A stretch of DNA of 20,608 bases from assembly GCA_035606335.1 (NCBI GenBank), contig DATNFP010000134.1, positions 1 through 20,608 of the forward strand, read 5' to 3'. Below are positions 6,620 to 14,966 of the stretch, piece by piece. The position numbers were made by a program, and so were the translations under genes. Each line of letters opens with the position of its first letter. The first letter of the stretch is position 1. Origin of the DNA: DATNFP01 sp035606335. GTDB taxonomy: Bacteria > Bacteroidota > Bacteroidia > Chitinophagales > Chitinophagaceae. The notes below the pieces were generated by a model that was not told the origin of the DNA, did no database searches, and saw nothing but the letters and a program-made list of their open reading frames with translations.

Positions 6620-7720
6620 TTAGTCTTTGCCAAGTTTCCTCAACATTTTTCCATGTTGCACCAAAGCATGTGCGAATGTTGGTTGCACTTGATATGGCAA
6701 ACCATGCGCCAGCGCTGCATTCTTAACGATCTTTGCAATCTTGGGATAATGTATGTGACAGATATGCGGAAATAAATGATGTTCTATTTGATGATTTAAT
6801 CCACCAACAAACCAGAATACAAAACGGCTGCGTGGAGAGAAATTGGTTGTGGTCAATAATTGATGCACAGCCCAATTATTTTCCATCTTCCTGTCATCAG
6901 GTGGATTTGGGAAATCACATCCTTCCATAACGTGTGCCAGTTGAAATATACATGACAGAGCCAGGCCTGCTACAAAGTGAAGGATCAAAAAGCCTATCAC
7001 TACATAATACCATGGCATACCGGAAAAGATGATAGGTAATACCAAAGCATAAGTAAAATATAGTATTTTATAAAAGCTTAGTTCAAGCAGGGCTTTTCTC
7101 AATGTTATCTTCTCCTTACGTAGTAGTCCTTTCTTTTCATAGAGAAATAAAAGACGGTAGTCTTTATATGTTACCCATTGTAATGTCAATAAGCAGTAAA
7201 GAAACCATGCATAAATATGTTGATACCGGTGCAATGAATATTTCTTGCTATGCGGAGAAAAGCGCATTAGAAAACCTACATCAATATCTTCATCCAGCCC
7301 CACAATATTAGTATAAGTATGATGAAGGATATTATGTTGTATTCTCCATGTTACATCATAGCCACCTACTACATTTACAATATCCCCAACTACTTTATTC
7401 ACAGTTTTATTATCTGAATAAGATCCATGATTTGAATCGTGGTGTACAGAACAACCTATTCCAACCATGCCAAGTCCCATCATAAACCATAAAGTAAAAA
7501 ATACTATAGGACTGAAGGCAGCAAGACCTGTTACAATAAAAATGTAAGGAACAAAGAATAATGATAACATGGCCAAAGTCTTCCACCTCATAGCCGAGTT
7601 ACCAAAGGAATCAATATTATTTTCTTTAAAATAATTGTCTATATTTTTCTTAACTGTATCGTAGAAACCTTCACCATTACGAGGAGCAAAACGAACAATC
7701 TCTAATTTTTTAACTGACAA
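6620..7720 (-). CDS. Front-end-type fatty acid desaturase (delta-5/6, linoleoyl-CoA desaturase-like)
   Basis: This membrane di-iron desaturase is about 366 residues long from the proposed TTG start. The histidine boxes are HDSNH (94-98), HNILHH (129-134) and QIEHH (311-315). Gln in place of the first His of the third box is the mark of front-end (delta-5/6) desaturases, so this enzyme is distinct from the desaturase at 3407-4402. The bacterial form seen here has no fused cytochrome b5 domain, so an external electron donor is needed. Also seen is the family block WAVHQLLTTTNF before the third box. An ATG at 7801 is in frame, but its 27 extra residues do not look like the family N-terminus, and a near-consensus -7 box (TACCTTTA, 7736-7743) lies inside that extension, so the TTG at 7720 is preferred. 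It is followed by the cold-shock gene but has a separate promoter. Confidence 0.9.
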   Translation of the reverse strand: MSVKKLEIVRFAPRNGEGFYDTVKKNIDNYFKENNIDSFGNSAMRWKTLAMLSLFFVPYIFIVTGLAAFSPIVFFTLWFMMGLGMVGIGCSVHHDSNHGSYSDNKTVNKVVGDIVNVVGGYDVTWRIQHNILHHTYTNIVGLDEDIDVGFLMRFSPHSKKYSLHRYQHIYAWFLYCLLTLQWVTYKDYRLLFLYEKKGLLRKEKITLRKALLELSFYKILYFTYALVLPIIFSGMPWYYVVIGFLILHFVAGLALSCIFQLAHVMEGCDFPNPPDDRKMENNWAVHQLLTTTNFSPRSRFVFWFVGGLNHQIEHHLFPHICHIHYPKIAKIVKNAALAHGLPYQVQPTFAHALVQHGKMLRKLGKD

Positions 7721-7735
7721 CTGAAAAAATTTATG

Positions 7736-7743
7736 TAAAGGTA
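7736..7743 (-). promoter_or_regulatory. Probable -7 box of the front-end desaturase gene
   Basis: TACCTTTA on the minus strand matches TAnnTTTG at five of six fixed positions, 15 bases upstream of the proposed TTG start. No -33 element is evident. Confidence 0.35.
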
Positions 7744-7847
7744 AGCTTAAAATAAGTACTATTTGATTATTGTTTTCACAATGAATAACGATCATAAACA
7801 ATGGCCACTAATGCCAGTTTATAGCCATTATCAAAACGTTAAAATTA

Positions 7848-9116
7848 TCACATCCCTTCAAGTTTCTTTTTCATTTCTGTGGCCTTGTCAAGTTTGTTCT
7901 GCATCGCATATATCTGCTTAAGAGCAATTACTGTACTATGAAAAGTTTCTCTATCGTCTCCTTTCAAATCAGAACCTTTAGCATTTAATATATTGTACGA
8001 TTTTTCGAGATAAGGTAAAGCCTTGTCAAATGTGCTATTCCTTATTGTTTTAAGTTCATCAAATCTTTTCTGTTCATTTGTTCCCAAAGCATTCATTTGT
8101 GTATTAATTTCAGTTGCCTGGTTATAATATAGCACACCTAAATTGTAGTTATAAGTTGGGTTGTCGGGACTTAGAGTAACTGCTTTTTGATAGCTTGCTT
8201 CTGTTTTACTTATCAGGTCTTTATAGTTGGCTGGCTTCGGTAAATCTTTTCCGGTAGCGTCTTTAGGAAATGCTAACCCCATATATCCGTTTCCCAAATC
8301 AAAAAATAATTCTGCATTATTAGGATCTTTTTGTGTTGCGTCTTCCAATTTCTTCATTAGCTCATCCTGCTTGCCTGTCCTTATATAATAGTTCAGTTCT
8401 TCGTTCCTGAGAGATGGATCATCCGGAAATTGTTTCCTTCCTTCTTCTATTGCTGCAAAGGCATCTTCCGGCTTGTTTTGCTTATTATATATGTCTGATA
8501 TATACAAATAAACGGTAGGCTTTCTTATTATATTATCACCTTTCATTTGTTCAAAAAGTGGTAATGCCTGGTCATTTTTATTACTGAAATACGATGCATT
8601 AGCTGCAACATATTTTGCTTGCGAAGCCACTGTGTCAAACGATTTATTACCGGCAAATGTTTTGCCATTATCTAAATTATGGATAGTAATTACATTCTGC
8701 GATAAATCATATGCATCATCGTACTTTTTGCTATTGTAAGCATTAATGCCATCGTTAAAATAATAATAGGCACATGCAAGCAAAGTTCTGTCGGTAGTCT
8801 CTTTATCATAATCAGGTTTTAAAGAGAGTACCTTTAAATATGACTTAGCGGCTTCCTTATAATAAGCACTGTCCTTGTTTTTAGGATCCTGCTGTAAAAG
8901 CATATATAGCTCGCCTCTTGTCGACCACGCTTTTACACTTTCTTTTGTAGATGGATCATTTACCGCTTTATTTATGTCATCTTTGGCAGTAACATAATCA
9001 TTGTCTTTCATTGCAAGCCTTGCAGAGGTAACGTTTTTATCCTGTGCATTAGCTGCAATTCCTATAAATAGTGCAACGGTAATTGTTGTAATATTTTTCA
9101 TCGCATTATTATTCAT
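7848..9116 (-). CDS. Secreted tetratricopeptide-repeat protein
   Basis: This protein of about 422 residues has a signal peptide (MKNITTITVALFIGIAANAQ, beginning at the sixth residue of the chosen start) and is then built of helical TPR-like repeats, for example around ARLAMKDNDYVTAKDDINKA, a block with SKKYDDAYDLSQNV, ALPLFEQM, EDAFAAIEEG, and AELFFDLGNGYMGL. It probably acts in the periplasm as a protein-protein scaffold; the partner is unknown. The frame is open to 9155, but that upstream ATG lies inside the gyrA terminator hairpin, so 9116 is preferred, with 9101 (directly at MKNITT) also possible. A perfect -7 box overlaps the terminator tail. The gene follows gyrA in the same direction; this arrangement appears often in related genomes, though I state that from memory. 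Many Asn/Lys/Asp residues, no enzymatic motif. Confidence 0.87.
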   Translation of the reverse strand: MNNNAMKNITTITVALFIGIAANAQDKNVTSARLAMKDNDYVTAKDDINKAVNDPSTKESVKAWSTRGELYMLLQQDPKNKDSAYYKEAAKSYLKVLSLKPDYDKETTDRTLLACAYYYFNDGINAYNSKKYDDAYDLSQNVITIHNLDNGKTFAGNKSFDTVASQAKYVAANASYFSNKNDQALPLFEQMKGDNIIRKPTVYLYISDIYNKQNKPEDAFAAIEEGRKQFPDDPSLRNEELNYYIRTGKQDELMKKLEDATQKDPNNAELFFDLGNGYMGLAFPKDATGKDLPKPANYKDLISKTEASYQKAVTLSPDNPTYNYNLGVLYYNQATEINTQMNALGTNEQKRFDELKTIRNSTFDKALPYLEKSYNILNAKGSDLKGDDRETFHSTVIALKQIYAMQNKLDKATEMKKKLEGM

Positions 9117-9138
9117 AATACTTATTCTTAATTTCCTC

Positions 9139-9146
9139 CAAAAATA
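9139..9146 (-). promoter_or_regulatory. -7 promoter box of the TPR gene overlapping the gyrA terminator tail
   Basis: TATTTTTG on the minus strand matches TAnnTTTG perfectly and lies within the T-rich tail of the gyrA terminator. The predicted transcript start is near 9132, giving a leader of 15-30 bases. Confidence 0.5.
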
Positions 9147-9168
9147 AACTCCCAAATTTTAATGGGAG
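9140..9168 (-). terminator. Rho-independent terminator of gyrA
   Basis: CTCCCA (9149-9154) pairs with TGGGAG (9163-9168) around an 8-base AT loop. On the minus strand TTTATTTTTG follows, 24 bases after the gyrA stop codon. Confidence 0.8.
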
Positions 9169-9192
9169 ATTATTTTTTATTGGTAATAATTT

Positions 9193-11781
9193 TTATTCAG
9201 CCGGTGGTGGGTTGAAATCAACAACACCTGCGGCTTCTTTGTCATCTTCGCCTTCCACTTCCTGTTCTTCTATACGCGCAATAGCCGCAATAGTATCACC
9301 TTCATCAAGGTTAATGAGCCTTACGCCTTGTGTAGCTCTGCCAGCTTCGCGAATGTGAGCTACTTTCATACGGATTGTAACACCTGAACGGCACGTTATC
9401 ATCAGATCATCTTTTTCTTCTACTGCCAGCAGGCCAACCAGGTAACCTGTCTTTTCAGTGATATTAATGGTTTTAACACCCTTACCGCCGCGGTTTGTCA
9501 CGCGATATACAGGTACTATTTCATTCGTAGTTTCATCTTTTTCAAGGAAAGTAGTACGCTTGCCCAAACCTTTTTCGGACACTACAAGTATTTGTTTGCT
9601 ATTATTATCTTTTGGCACACAGATCATTCCTACAACCTCATCATTATTATTGTCAAGCTCTATACCAAATACACCTATAGCGCCACGACCTGTTGATCGC
9701 ACCTTATCATCTTCAAAGCAAATAGCTCTGCCCGATTTAACAGCCATCATGATATAGCTATTACCATCGGTAATAGAAACATCAAGCAGTTGGTCACCAT
9801 CTTGTATTGTTATTGCGTTGATACCATTCTGGCGAGGCCGACTAAAGTCTTTTAAAGATGTTTTTTTGATTATCCCTTGCTTTGTACATAGCACTATACA
9901 ATGTTTATCAACATACGCTTCATCCTCCAATTGCGGAATATCAATAATAGTACGGATCTTATCGTCAGGGGGTATTTGTATCAGGTTTTGGATAGCCCTT
10001 CCTTTGGCATTTTTATCAGCTTCGGGAATTTCATATACTTTAAGCCAATAGCAACGACCCTTTTCAGTAAAAAACAACAATGTATGGTGAGTAGATGCAA
10101 CAAATAGATGCTCAATAAAGTCCTCATCCCGAGTGCGTCCGGCCATTGCTCCCCTACCTCCACGACGCTGTGAGCGATACTCAACGGCAGAAGTACGTTT
10201 TATATAACCTAAATGTGACACAGTAATAACTACATCTTCTTCCTCTATTAAGTCCTCGATGCGCATCTCATCAGCCATATAGTGTATCTCACTTTTGCGT
10301 GAATCACCATATTTTTTTTGCACGTCCAGCAATTCATCTTTAATTATCTTAAAGCGTAAAAGCTCATCAGCAAGTATTTCGTTATAATAAGCTATTTGCT
10401 TCATTAACTCTGCATGTTCTTCACGGATCTTTTCACGCTCCATGCCTGTGAGCCTTTGCAGACGAAGTTCCAATACTGCTTTTGCCTGTATTTCACTCAT
10501 GCCAAATTGAGTGATTAACCCTGTCTTTGCAGTATCCGGATCGGCAGAATTACGTATTAATGCGATCACTTCATCCAGGTGATCCAAAGCTATTAAATAG
10601 CCTTCCAGTATATGAGCACGTTTTTGAGCTTCTCTAAGTTCAAATTCTGTGCGGCGCACAACTACTTCATGGCGAAAACTGATAAATTCCGAAATGAGAT
10701 CTTTAAGGTTCAATGTGCGTGGACGCCCGTTAACAAGCGCCACATTATTGATACCATAAGATGTTTGCAGTTCGCTATGTTTATATAGCTGGTTAATGAT
10801 TACCTGGGCTACAGCATCTTTACGCAATTCTACAACAACACGTGTACCATCCTTATTCGATTCATTGGCAACATGTGTGATACCTTCAATAATTTTATTA
10901 TTTACTAAGTACCCTATTTTTTCAGCTAATGCATCCCGGCTCACCTGGTAAGGCACTTCATTTATAACAATTTGCTCTTTACCATTCTTTGTTGTTTCCA
11001 CATTTACTTTACCACGCAGCACTACTCTACCACGGCCTGTATGCATTCCCTGCTTTATGCCTTCTATTCCATAAATAATGCCGCCTGTCGGAAAATCCGG
11101 AGCTTTAACGAATTTCATCAACTCGTCAATAGTTATATCCTTATTTTCTATGTAGGCAATACAGCCATCTATAACTTCGGTGAGATTGTGAGGCATCATA
11201 TTGGTAGCCATACCAACAGCGATACCAGATGAACCATTTACCAGTAATTGAGGAATGCGTGTTGGCAAAACCGTTGGTTCTTCCAATGAATCATCGAAGT
11301 TTAGAGAAAAATCAACAGTTTCTTTTTCAATATCCTCCAGCATGCTTTCGCCAAGCCGTTGCATACGTGCTTCCGTATAACGCATTGCGGCAGGGCCATC
11401 GCCATCTTGAGAGCCATAATTACCCTGGCCATCCACGAGCATATAGCGCATACTCCATGGCTGTGCCATACGTACCATAGTATCATATACGGCAGTATCA
11501 CCATGAGGATGATATTTACCCAATACTTCCCCCACTATACGTGCACATTTCTTATATGGTTTATTAAATGTATTGCCCAATTCGTGCATGGCAAATAAAA
11601 CACGACGATGTACCGGTTTCAATCCATCACGTACATCGGGTAAAGCACGGCCGACAATTACCGACATCGAATAGTCGATATATGCCGTCTTCATTTGTTC
11701 TTCAATATTAACCTGGACTATCTTATTTGTTTCGTTGCTAAAAGAATCCTGAGGCGTTGCATCCTGGTTGTTTTGATCCAT
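9193..11781 (-). CDS. gyrA: DNA gyrase subunit A
   Basis: This 862-residue protein is the breakage-reunion subunit of DNA gyrase (with GyrB forms A2B2) and introduces negative supercoils. The active-site Tyr is Y135 in AAMRYTEARM (E. coli Y122). The quinolone-determining region is intact, with HPHGDTAVYD at 91-100: Thr96 stands where E. coli has Ser83, and Asp100 corresponds to Asp87. The GyrA box QRRGGRG at 538-544 in the C-terminal beta-pinwheel identifies it as GyrA rather than ParC. The tail (from about 838) is strongly acidic and ends in PPPAE. Length matches Bacteroidota GyrA. The ATG at 11781 follows a perfect -7 box at 11808-11815, and a terminator separates it from the downstream TPR gene. 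Confidence 0.99.
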   Translation of the reverse strand: MDQNNQDATPQDSFSNETNKIVQVNIEEQMKTAYIDYSMSVIVGRALPDVRDGLKPVHRRVLFAMHELGNTFNKPYKKCARIVGEVLGKYHPHGDTAVYDTMVRMAQPWSMRYMLVDGQGNYGSQDGDGPAAMRYTEARMQRLGESMLEDIEKETVDFSLNFDDSLEEPTVLPTRIPQLLVNGSSGIAVGMATNMMPHNLTEVIDGCIAYIENKDITIDELMKFVKAPDFPTGGIIYGIEGIKQGMHTGRGRVVLRGKVNVETTKNGKEQIVINEVPYQVSRDALAEKIGYLVNNKIIEGITHVANESNKDGTRVVVELRKDAVAQVIINQLYKHSELQTSYGINNVALVNGRPRTLNLKDLISEFISFRHEVVVRRTEFELREAQKRAHILEGYLIALDHLDEVIALIRNSADPDTAKTGLITQFGMSEIQAKAVLELRLQRLTGMEREKIREEHAELMKQIAYYNEILADELLRFKIIKDELLDVQKKYGDSRKSEIHYMADEMRIEDLIEEEDVVITVSHLGYIKRTSAVEYRSQRRGGRGAMAGRTRDEDFIEHLFVASTHHTLLFFTEKGRCYWLKVYEIPEADKNAKGRAIQNLIQIPPDDKIRTIIDIPQLEDEAYVDKHCIVLCTKQGIIKKTSLKDFSRPRQNGINAITIQDGDQLLDVSITDGNSYIMMAVKSGRAICFEDDKVRSTGRGAIGVFGIELDNNNDEVVGMICVPKDNNSKQILVVSEKGLGKRTTFLEKDETTNEIVPVYRVTNRGGKGVKTINITEKTGYLVGLLAVEEKDDLMITCRSGVTIRMKVAHIREAGRATQGVRLINLDEGDTIAAIARIEEQEVEGEDDKEAAGVVDFNPPPAE

Positions 11782-11807
11782 AAATATGTGGAATAGAAAA
11801 GATAACG

Positions 11808-11815
11808 CAAATATA
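11808..11815 (-). promoter_or_regulatory. -7 promoter box of gyrA
   Basis: TATATTTG on the minus strand matches TAnnTTTG perfectly, 26 bases upstream of the gyrA ATG. The rest of the 264-bp divergent interval to 12046 shows no other clear motif except AT-rich sequence before the stress protein gene. Confidence 0.65.
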
Positions 11816-12045
11816 ATGAATTTGTGTTAAAGTGAGGGCTGTTGGAATGGGTAAAATCACCTTCCTTTTTAAAATCAAATTCACAGAAATCAGGCGCATT
11901 GTTTTTAATCAAAAAGTAACTTTAGCAGTCATCCGGCCATAGTAGGGAAAAATAAATGTATATGGTACAATTTTTTTATAGATTTTTATTGAAAATAAAT
12001 ATGGTTCTTACATTCAATTATTTTAATATTATAAATTAACTTATT

Positions 12046-12540
12046 ATGAAATCAACCATAGGTGTATATGATACACATGAAAAAGCCCTGGAAGCCATAA
12101 AAAAATTAAAAGATAACGGATTCCCGGTAAAGCAACTCTCTTTAATTGGCAAAACAGAAACTGAGGCAGTAGACGAACAAATGAATGTAATGCCGAAGGA
12201 AGAAATAAATATAACTGGCGTTACCGCTGGTACTGCTATTGGTGCTACATTAGGTATTTTAACCGGGGTTGGTTTATTCGCTATTCCGGGACTTGGCTTT
12301 TTATTTGGGGCTGGCGCATTAGTTGGCGCAATTGCCGGGTTTGATTTTGGACTAATTGGTGGCGGAATAGCCTCTGTACTAACTACGGTGGGTGTAAAGA
12401 ATGAAGCTGTAAAAAAATACCAGAAGGAGATTGAAGAAGGGAAATTTCTTGTGGTGGCTCAAGGAAGTGATGAGGAAGTAAAACATGCTAATGAAGTATT
12501 AAATGCCCATGGTACCCATACCGACATGGCAATACACTAA
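12046..12540 (+). CDS. General stress protein 17M-like protein with glycine-zipper segment
   Basis: This 164-residue protein begins with a small alpha/beta domain (STIGVYDTHEKALEAIKKLKDNGFPVKQLSLIGK, residues 3-36) of the heat-induced/general stress protein 17M (YflT-like) type. A long Gly/Ala-rich hydrophobic stretch follows (about 55-118) with repeated GxxxG spacing (GVTAGTAIGATLGILTGVG, GAGALVGAIAG, GLIGGG), i.e. a glycine zipper likely to insert in or associate with the membrane. A C-terminal ferredoxin-like half (KFLVVAQGSDEEVKHANEVL) closes the protein. No catalytic residues are evident; a role in stress tolerance is inferred from the family. It is transcribed alone, with its own terminator, 208 bp ahead of the two-component genes. 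Confidence 0.85.
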   Translation: MKSTIGVYDTHEKALEAIKKLKDNGFPVKQLSLIGKTETEAVDEQMNVMPKEEINITGVTAGTAIGATLGILTGVGLFAIPGLGFLFGAGALVGAIAGFDFGLIGGGIASVLTTVGVKNEAVKKYQKEIEEGKFLVVAQGSDEEVKHANEVLNAHGTHTDMAIH

Positions 12541-12554
12541 AAAATTGTAATCAT

Positions 12555-12592
12555 TAATAATAAGGGCCGTTTCTACGGCCTATATTATTTTC
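12555..12592 (+). terminator. Terminator of the stress protein gene
   Basis: GGCCGT (12565-12570) pairs with ACGGCC (12575-12580) around TTCT, and the stem can extend through flanking TAATA/TATTA. TATATTATTTTC follows. It starts 25 bases after the stop codon. Confidence 0.78.
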
Positions 12593-12659
12593 AAAAAATG
12601 AGCACACATAAGTGATTGCATTTTCTTTACTTTACAAGTATATAAATGAGTGTGCTATA

Positions 12660-12679
12660 AGATTTTTACTCTAAAATCT
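12660..12679. repeat. Inverted repeat upstream of the two-component genes
   Basis: AGATTTT (12660-12666) is the exact reverse complement of AAAATCT (12673-12679) with a 6-base spacer. A second pair, AGCACAC (12601-12607) and GTGTGCT (12650-12656), lies just upstream. Both are in the 208-bp leader region before the response regulator and could be an operator. Confidence 0.4.
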
Positions 12680-12748
12680 AATTTTCCAATAACTAAAGCT
12701 GATTGAACAAACCTTAAATTTATTTTTTACTTTTTATATTGATCTAAA

Positions 12749-13423
12749 ATGGACATCCTGCTTATTGAAGACGACGAACGGGTATCTGAGTTGATAAAAA
12801 GAGGACTGGAAAATCAACAATACAACATGACGGTAGCCTATGATGGCGAAATGGGCGAAAAACTTGCAATGGAAAATGACTATAACCTTATAATTACGGA
12901 TATAATATTGCCAAAAATAGATGGATTGGAGCTGTGTAGGGAAATACGCAAAGCAAAACCACAGATACCAATTATTATGCTGACGGCACTTGGTAGAACC
13001 GATGATAAAATAGAAGGATTTGATGCAGGAGCTGATGATTACCTGGTAAAGCCGTTCGACTTCAGAGAGCTTGAAGTACGTATCAGGGCTTTGCTCAATC
13101 GAAACAAAAGAGCTACTAATAGTCTAAAATTACAGGTGGGAAACCTGGAAATGGATCTACAAACAAAAACTGTCTATAGGCAAGGAGTGAATATCAATCT
13201 CACGCCGAAAGAATTTAAGTTACTGGAATATATGATGCGCAATAATGGTCGCTTGCTTACCAGAACAGAGATAGCAGAAAAAGTTTGGGAAACACATTTT
13301 GATACCGGAACTAACTTTATTGATGTGTATATTAATTACCTCCGTAAAAAAATAGAAAAAGATTTTACTGGGAAATTAATACATACCAAGCCAGGTATGG
13401 GCTTCATTTTTAAGGTAGATTAA
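12749..13423 (+). CDS. Response regulator, OmpR/PhoB family
   Basis: This 224-residue DNA-binding response regulator has an N-terminal receiver domain with the acidic pocket E7-D8-D9, phosphoacceptor D51 (in ITDIILPKIDG), T79 and K101 (in LVKPFD). A C-terminal winged helix (residues about 127-222, with LTPKEFKLLEYMMRNNGRLLTR and FIDVYINYLRKKIE) is typical of OmpR/PhoB proteins, which bind tandem direct repeats phased at about 11 bp. Its stop overlaps the kinase ATG by one base, so the two are translationally coupled and should be cognate. A possible promoter (TTG 12703-12705, spacer 22, TACTTTTT 12728-12735) is weak. The phased repeat array at 14802-14845 is a good candidate target. Confidence 0.96.
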   Translation: MDILLIEDDERVSELIKRGLENQQYNMTVAYDGEMGEKLAMENDYNLIITDIILPKIDGLELCREIRKAKPQIPIIMLTALGRTDDKIEGFDAGADDYLVKPFDFRELEVRIRALLNRNKRATNSLKLQVGNLEMDLQTKTVYRQGVNINLTPKEFKLLEYMMRNNGRLLTRTEIAEKVWETHFDTGTNFIDVYINYLRKKIEKDFTGKLIHTKPGMGFIFKVD

Positions 13424-14793
13424 TGAAAATCAGGGATAGGCTTACTTTGCTTTTTACAGCCTTAATAGCAGGGTTGCTGCTGGCTTTTGCTTTTGTTATT
13501 TATTATTCCTATGCAAAAAACAGGGAAGAAGAATATTTTAAGAGAATAAAAGAACAGGCAATAACAAAGGCAAATTTGCTATTAGATGCCAAAGTTGCCC
13601 CTTCAGTACTTCAATTGATCTACAAAAATTCTCCTAATTCATTATTTCAGGAGCAGGTTGCTATCTATGATACCCATTTCAATTTATTATATCACGACGC
13701 TGTGGATAGGGACATAGTAAACGAAACGCAGCAAATGATGGATAATATAATATCCAAAAACGTTATTACTTTTTATACAGACAATTGCCAGGTAGTCGGT
13801 TTTTTATATCATCATAACAATAAAGACTATGCAATAACTGCAGCAGCAAAGGATGAGTATGGATTTGCCAAGTTGGCCAATCTTCGGTTCACATTAATAA
13901 TCACTTTCCTTATAAGCATAGTATTGATATTTCTTGCCGGGCTAATTTTTTCAAAACAAGCTCTAAAACCAGTTTCAAATCTTGTACATGAGGTAGAGGA
14001 AATTACAGCAACAAATCTTGATCTGAGAGTAAATGAAGGAAATGGCAAAGATGAGCTTGCAGAACTTGCTACCACATTTAATGCGATGTTAAATCGCCTT
14101 GAAAGTTCATTCGATTCTCAAAAACAATTTGTTTCTAATATTTCTCATGAATTAAGAACCCCGCTCTCTGCAATCATTACTGAATTAGAACTATCAACAA
14201 TTAAAGAACAAAGTGCTGAAGAATATAAGCACATCATTCAAGTGGTGCTGAATGATGCTAAAAAGCTGGTAAGGTTATCAAACGGATTATTGGACCTGGC
14301 TAAAGCCAACTATGATGAGGCTTCAATTAAATTTAAGGAAGTACGACTTGATGAATTATTGTTGGATGCCAGGCACGATCTGCTAAAAGTAAATCCATTA
14401 TTCAACGTAAACATCACTTTTGAGAAAGAAGATCTTGAAGATGATGCTTATATTTCTATTATAGGCAATGAATATTTATTAAAAGTTGCTTTTATAAACC
14501 TAATGGAAAACGGTTGTAAATTTTCTCCCGACAAAGAATGTAATGTTGAAATTATCTATCATAATAAAAACACGGTACTTCTATTTAGAGATAATGGAAT
14601 AGGAATAAAAAAAGAAGATTTACCTCACATCTTTACTCCTTTTTATAGAGGCTCTAATAAAGATTATACGTATGGCAATGGCATAGGCCTGTCATTAACT
14701 TACAGGATTATCAAGATGCACAAAGGCATGATAAAAATAGAGTCTATATTATATCAAGGCACTACAATTATAATTGAATTTTCTCATATCTAA
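13423..14793 (+). CDS. Sensor histidine kinase (HAMP, HisKA, HATPase)
   Basis: This 456-residue inner-membrane kinase should sense an envelope signal and phosphorylate the response regulator encoded just upstream. Membrane segment 1 is at about 9-30, a periplasmic domain of about 120 residues (31-153) follows, and segment 2 is at about 156-176. A HAMP linker covers about 177-230. The phosphorylated His is H242 in SNISHELRTPLSA. The ATP-binding domain has the N box NLMENG (N363), G1 box RDNGIGI (390-395), F box IFTPFYRG and G2 box GNGIGLSL. All key residues are present. The periplasmic domain shows no recognised sensor motif, so the signal is unknown. Length and layout resemble metal- or envelope-stress kinases of the CusS type, but this does not identify the ligand. 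Confidence 0.95.
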   Translation: MKIRDRLTLLFTALIAGLLLAFAFVIYYSYAKNREEEYFKRIKEQAITKANLLLDAKVAPSVLQLIYKNSPNSLFQEQVAIYDTHFNLLYHDAVDRDIVNETQQMMDNIISKNVITFYTDNCQVVGFLYHHNNKDYAITAAAKDEYGFAKLANLRFTLIITFLISIVLIFLAGLIFSKQALKPVSNLVHEVEEITATNLDLRVNEGNGKDELAELATTFNAMLNRLESSFDSQKQFVSNISHELRTPLSAIITELELSTIKEQSAEEYKHIIQVVLNDAKKLVRLSNGLLDLAKANYDEASIKFKEVRLDELLLDARHDLLKVNPLFNVNITFEKEDLEDDAYISIIGNEYLLKVAFINLMENGCKFSPDKECNVEIIYHNKNTVLLFRDNGIGIKKEDLPHIFTPFYRGSNKDYTYGNGIGLSLTYRIIKMHKGMIKIESILYQGTTIIIEFSHI

Positions 14794-14801
14794 TATGTTT
14801 A

Positions 14802-14845
14802 TTCTAATCTATTTCTAACTGCATTCTAATACTATTTTAATGCGC
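14802..14845 (+). repeat. Four 11-bp-phased TTCTAAY repeats, candidate response-regulator array
   Basis: TTCTAAT at 14802, TTCTAAC at 14813, TTCTAAT at 14824 and TTTTAAT at 14835 start at exact 11-bp intervals (one mismatch in the fourth). This places them on the same DNA face, as in OmpR/PhoB-family binding sites. The array starts 9 bases after the kinase stop, and its last copy occupies the -33 position relative to the TACCTTTA box at 14864. Confidence 0.65.
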
Positions 14846-14863
14846 CAAATAGCTTGCTGAATA

Positions 14864-14871
14864 TACCTTTA
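14864..14871 (+). promoter_or_regulatory. Probable -7 box before the amidotransferase gene
   Basis: TACCTTTA matches TAnnTTTG at five of six fixed positions. There is no TTG at the -33 position; the last unit of the phased repeat array sits there instead, which would fit activator-dependent transcription. The predicted leader is about 88 bases. Confidence 0.4.
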
Positions 14872-14966
14872 CAAAGTTTTATATATTCAATTTTTAGATA
14901 AACCAATATATCTTACTATGAAGCATATAGTAGGGTATCAATAGCAAAAAATTCTTATCAATTAGC

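Noticed and set aside
7718..7801. In-frame ATG at 7801 as the start of the front-end desaturase
   Set aside because: The extra 27 residues do not resemble the family N-terminus, and a probable -7 box lies within them; the TTG at 7720 is preferred.
9458..11598. Several open frames on the plus strand inside gyrA
   Set aside because: They are antisense shadows of a highly conserved gene, with no recognisable domain.
11718..11912. Minus-strand frame running into the gyrA start region
   Set aside because: It overlaps the gyrA promoter and first codons and has no family features.
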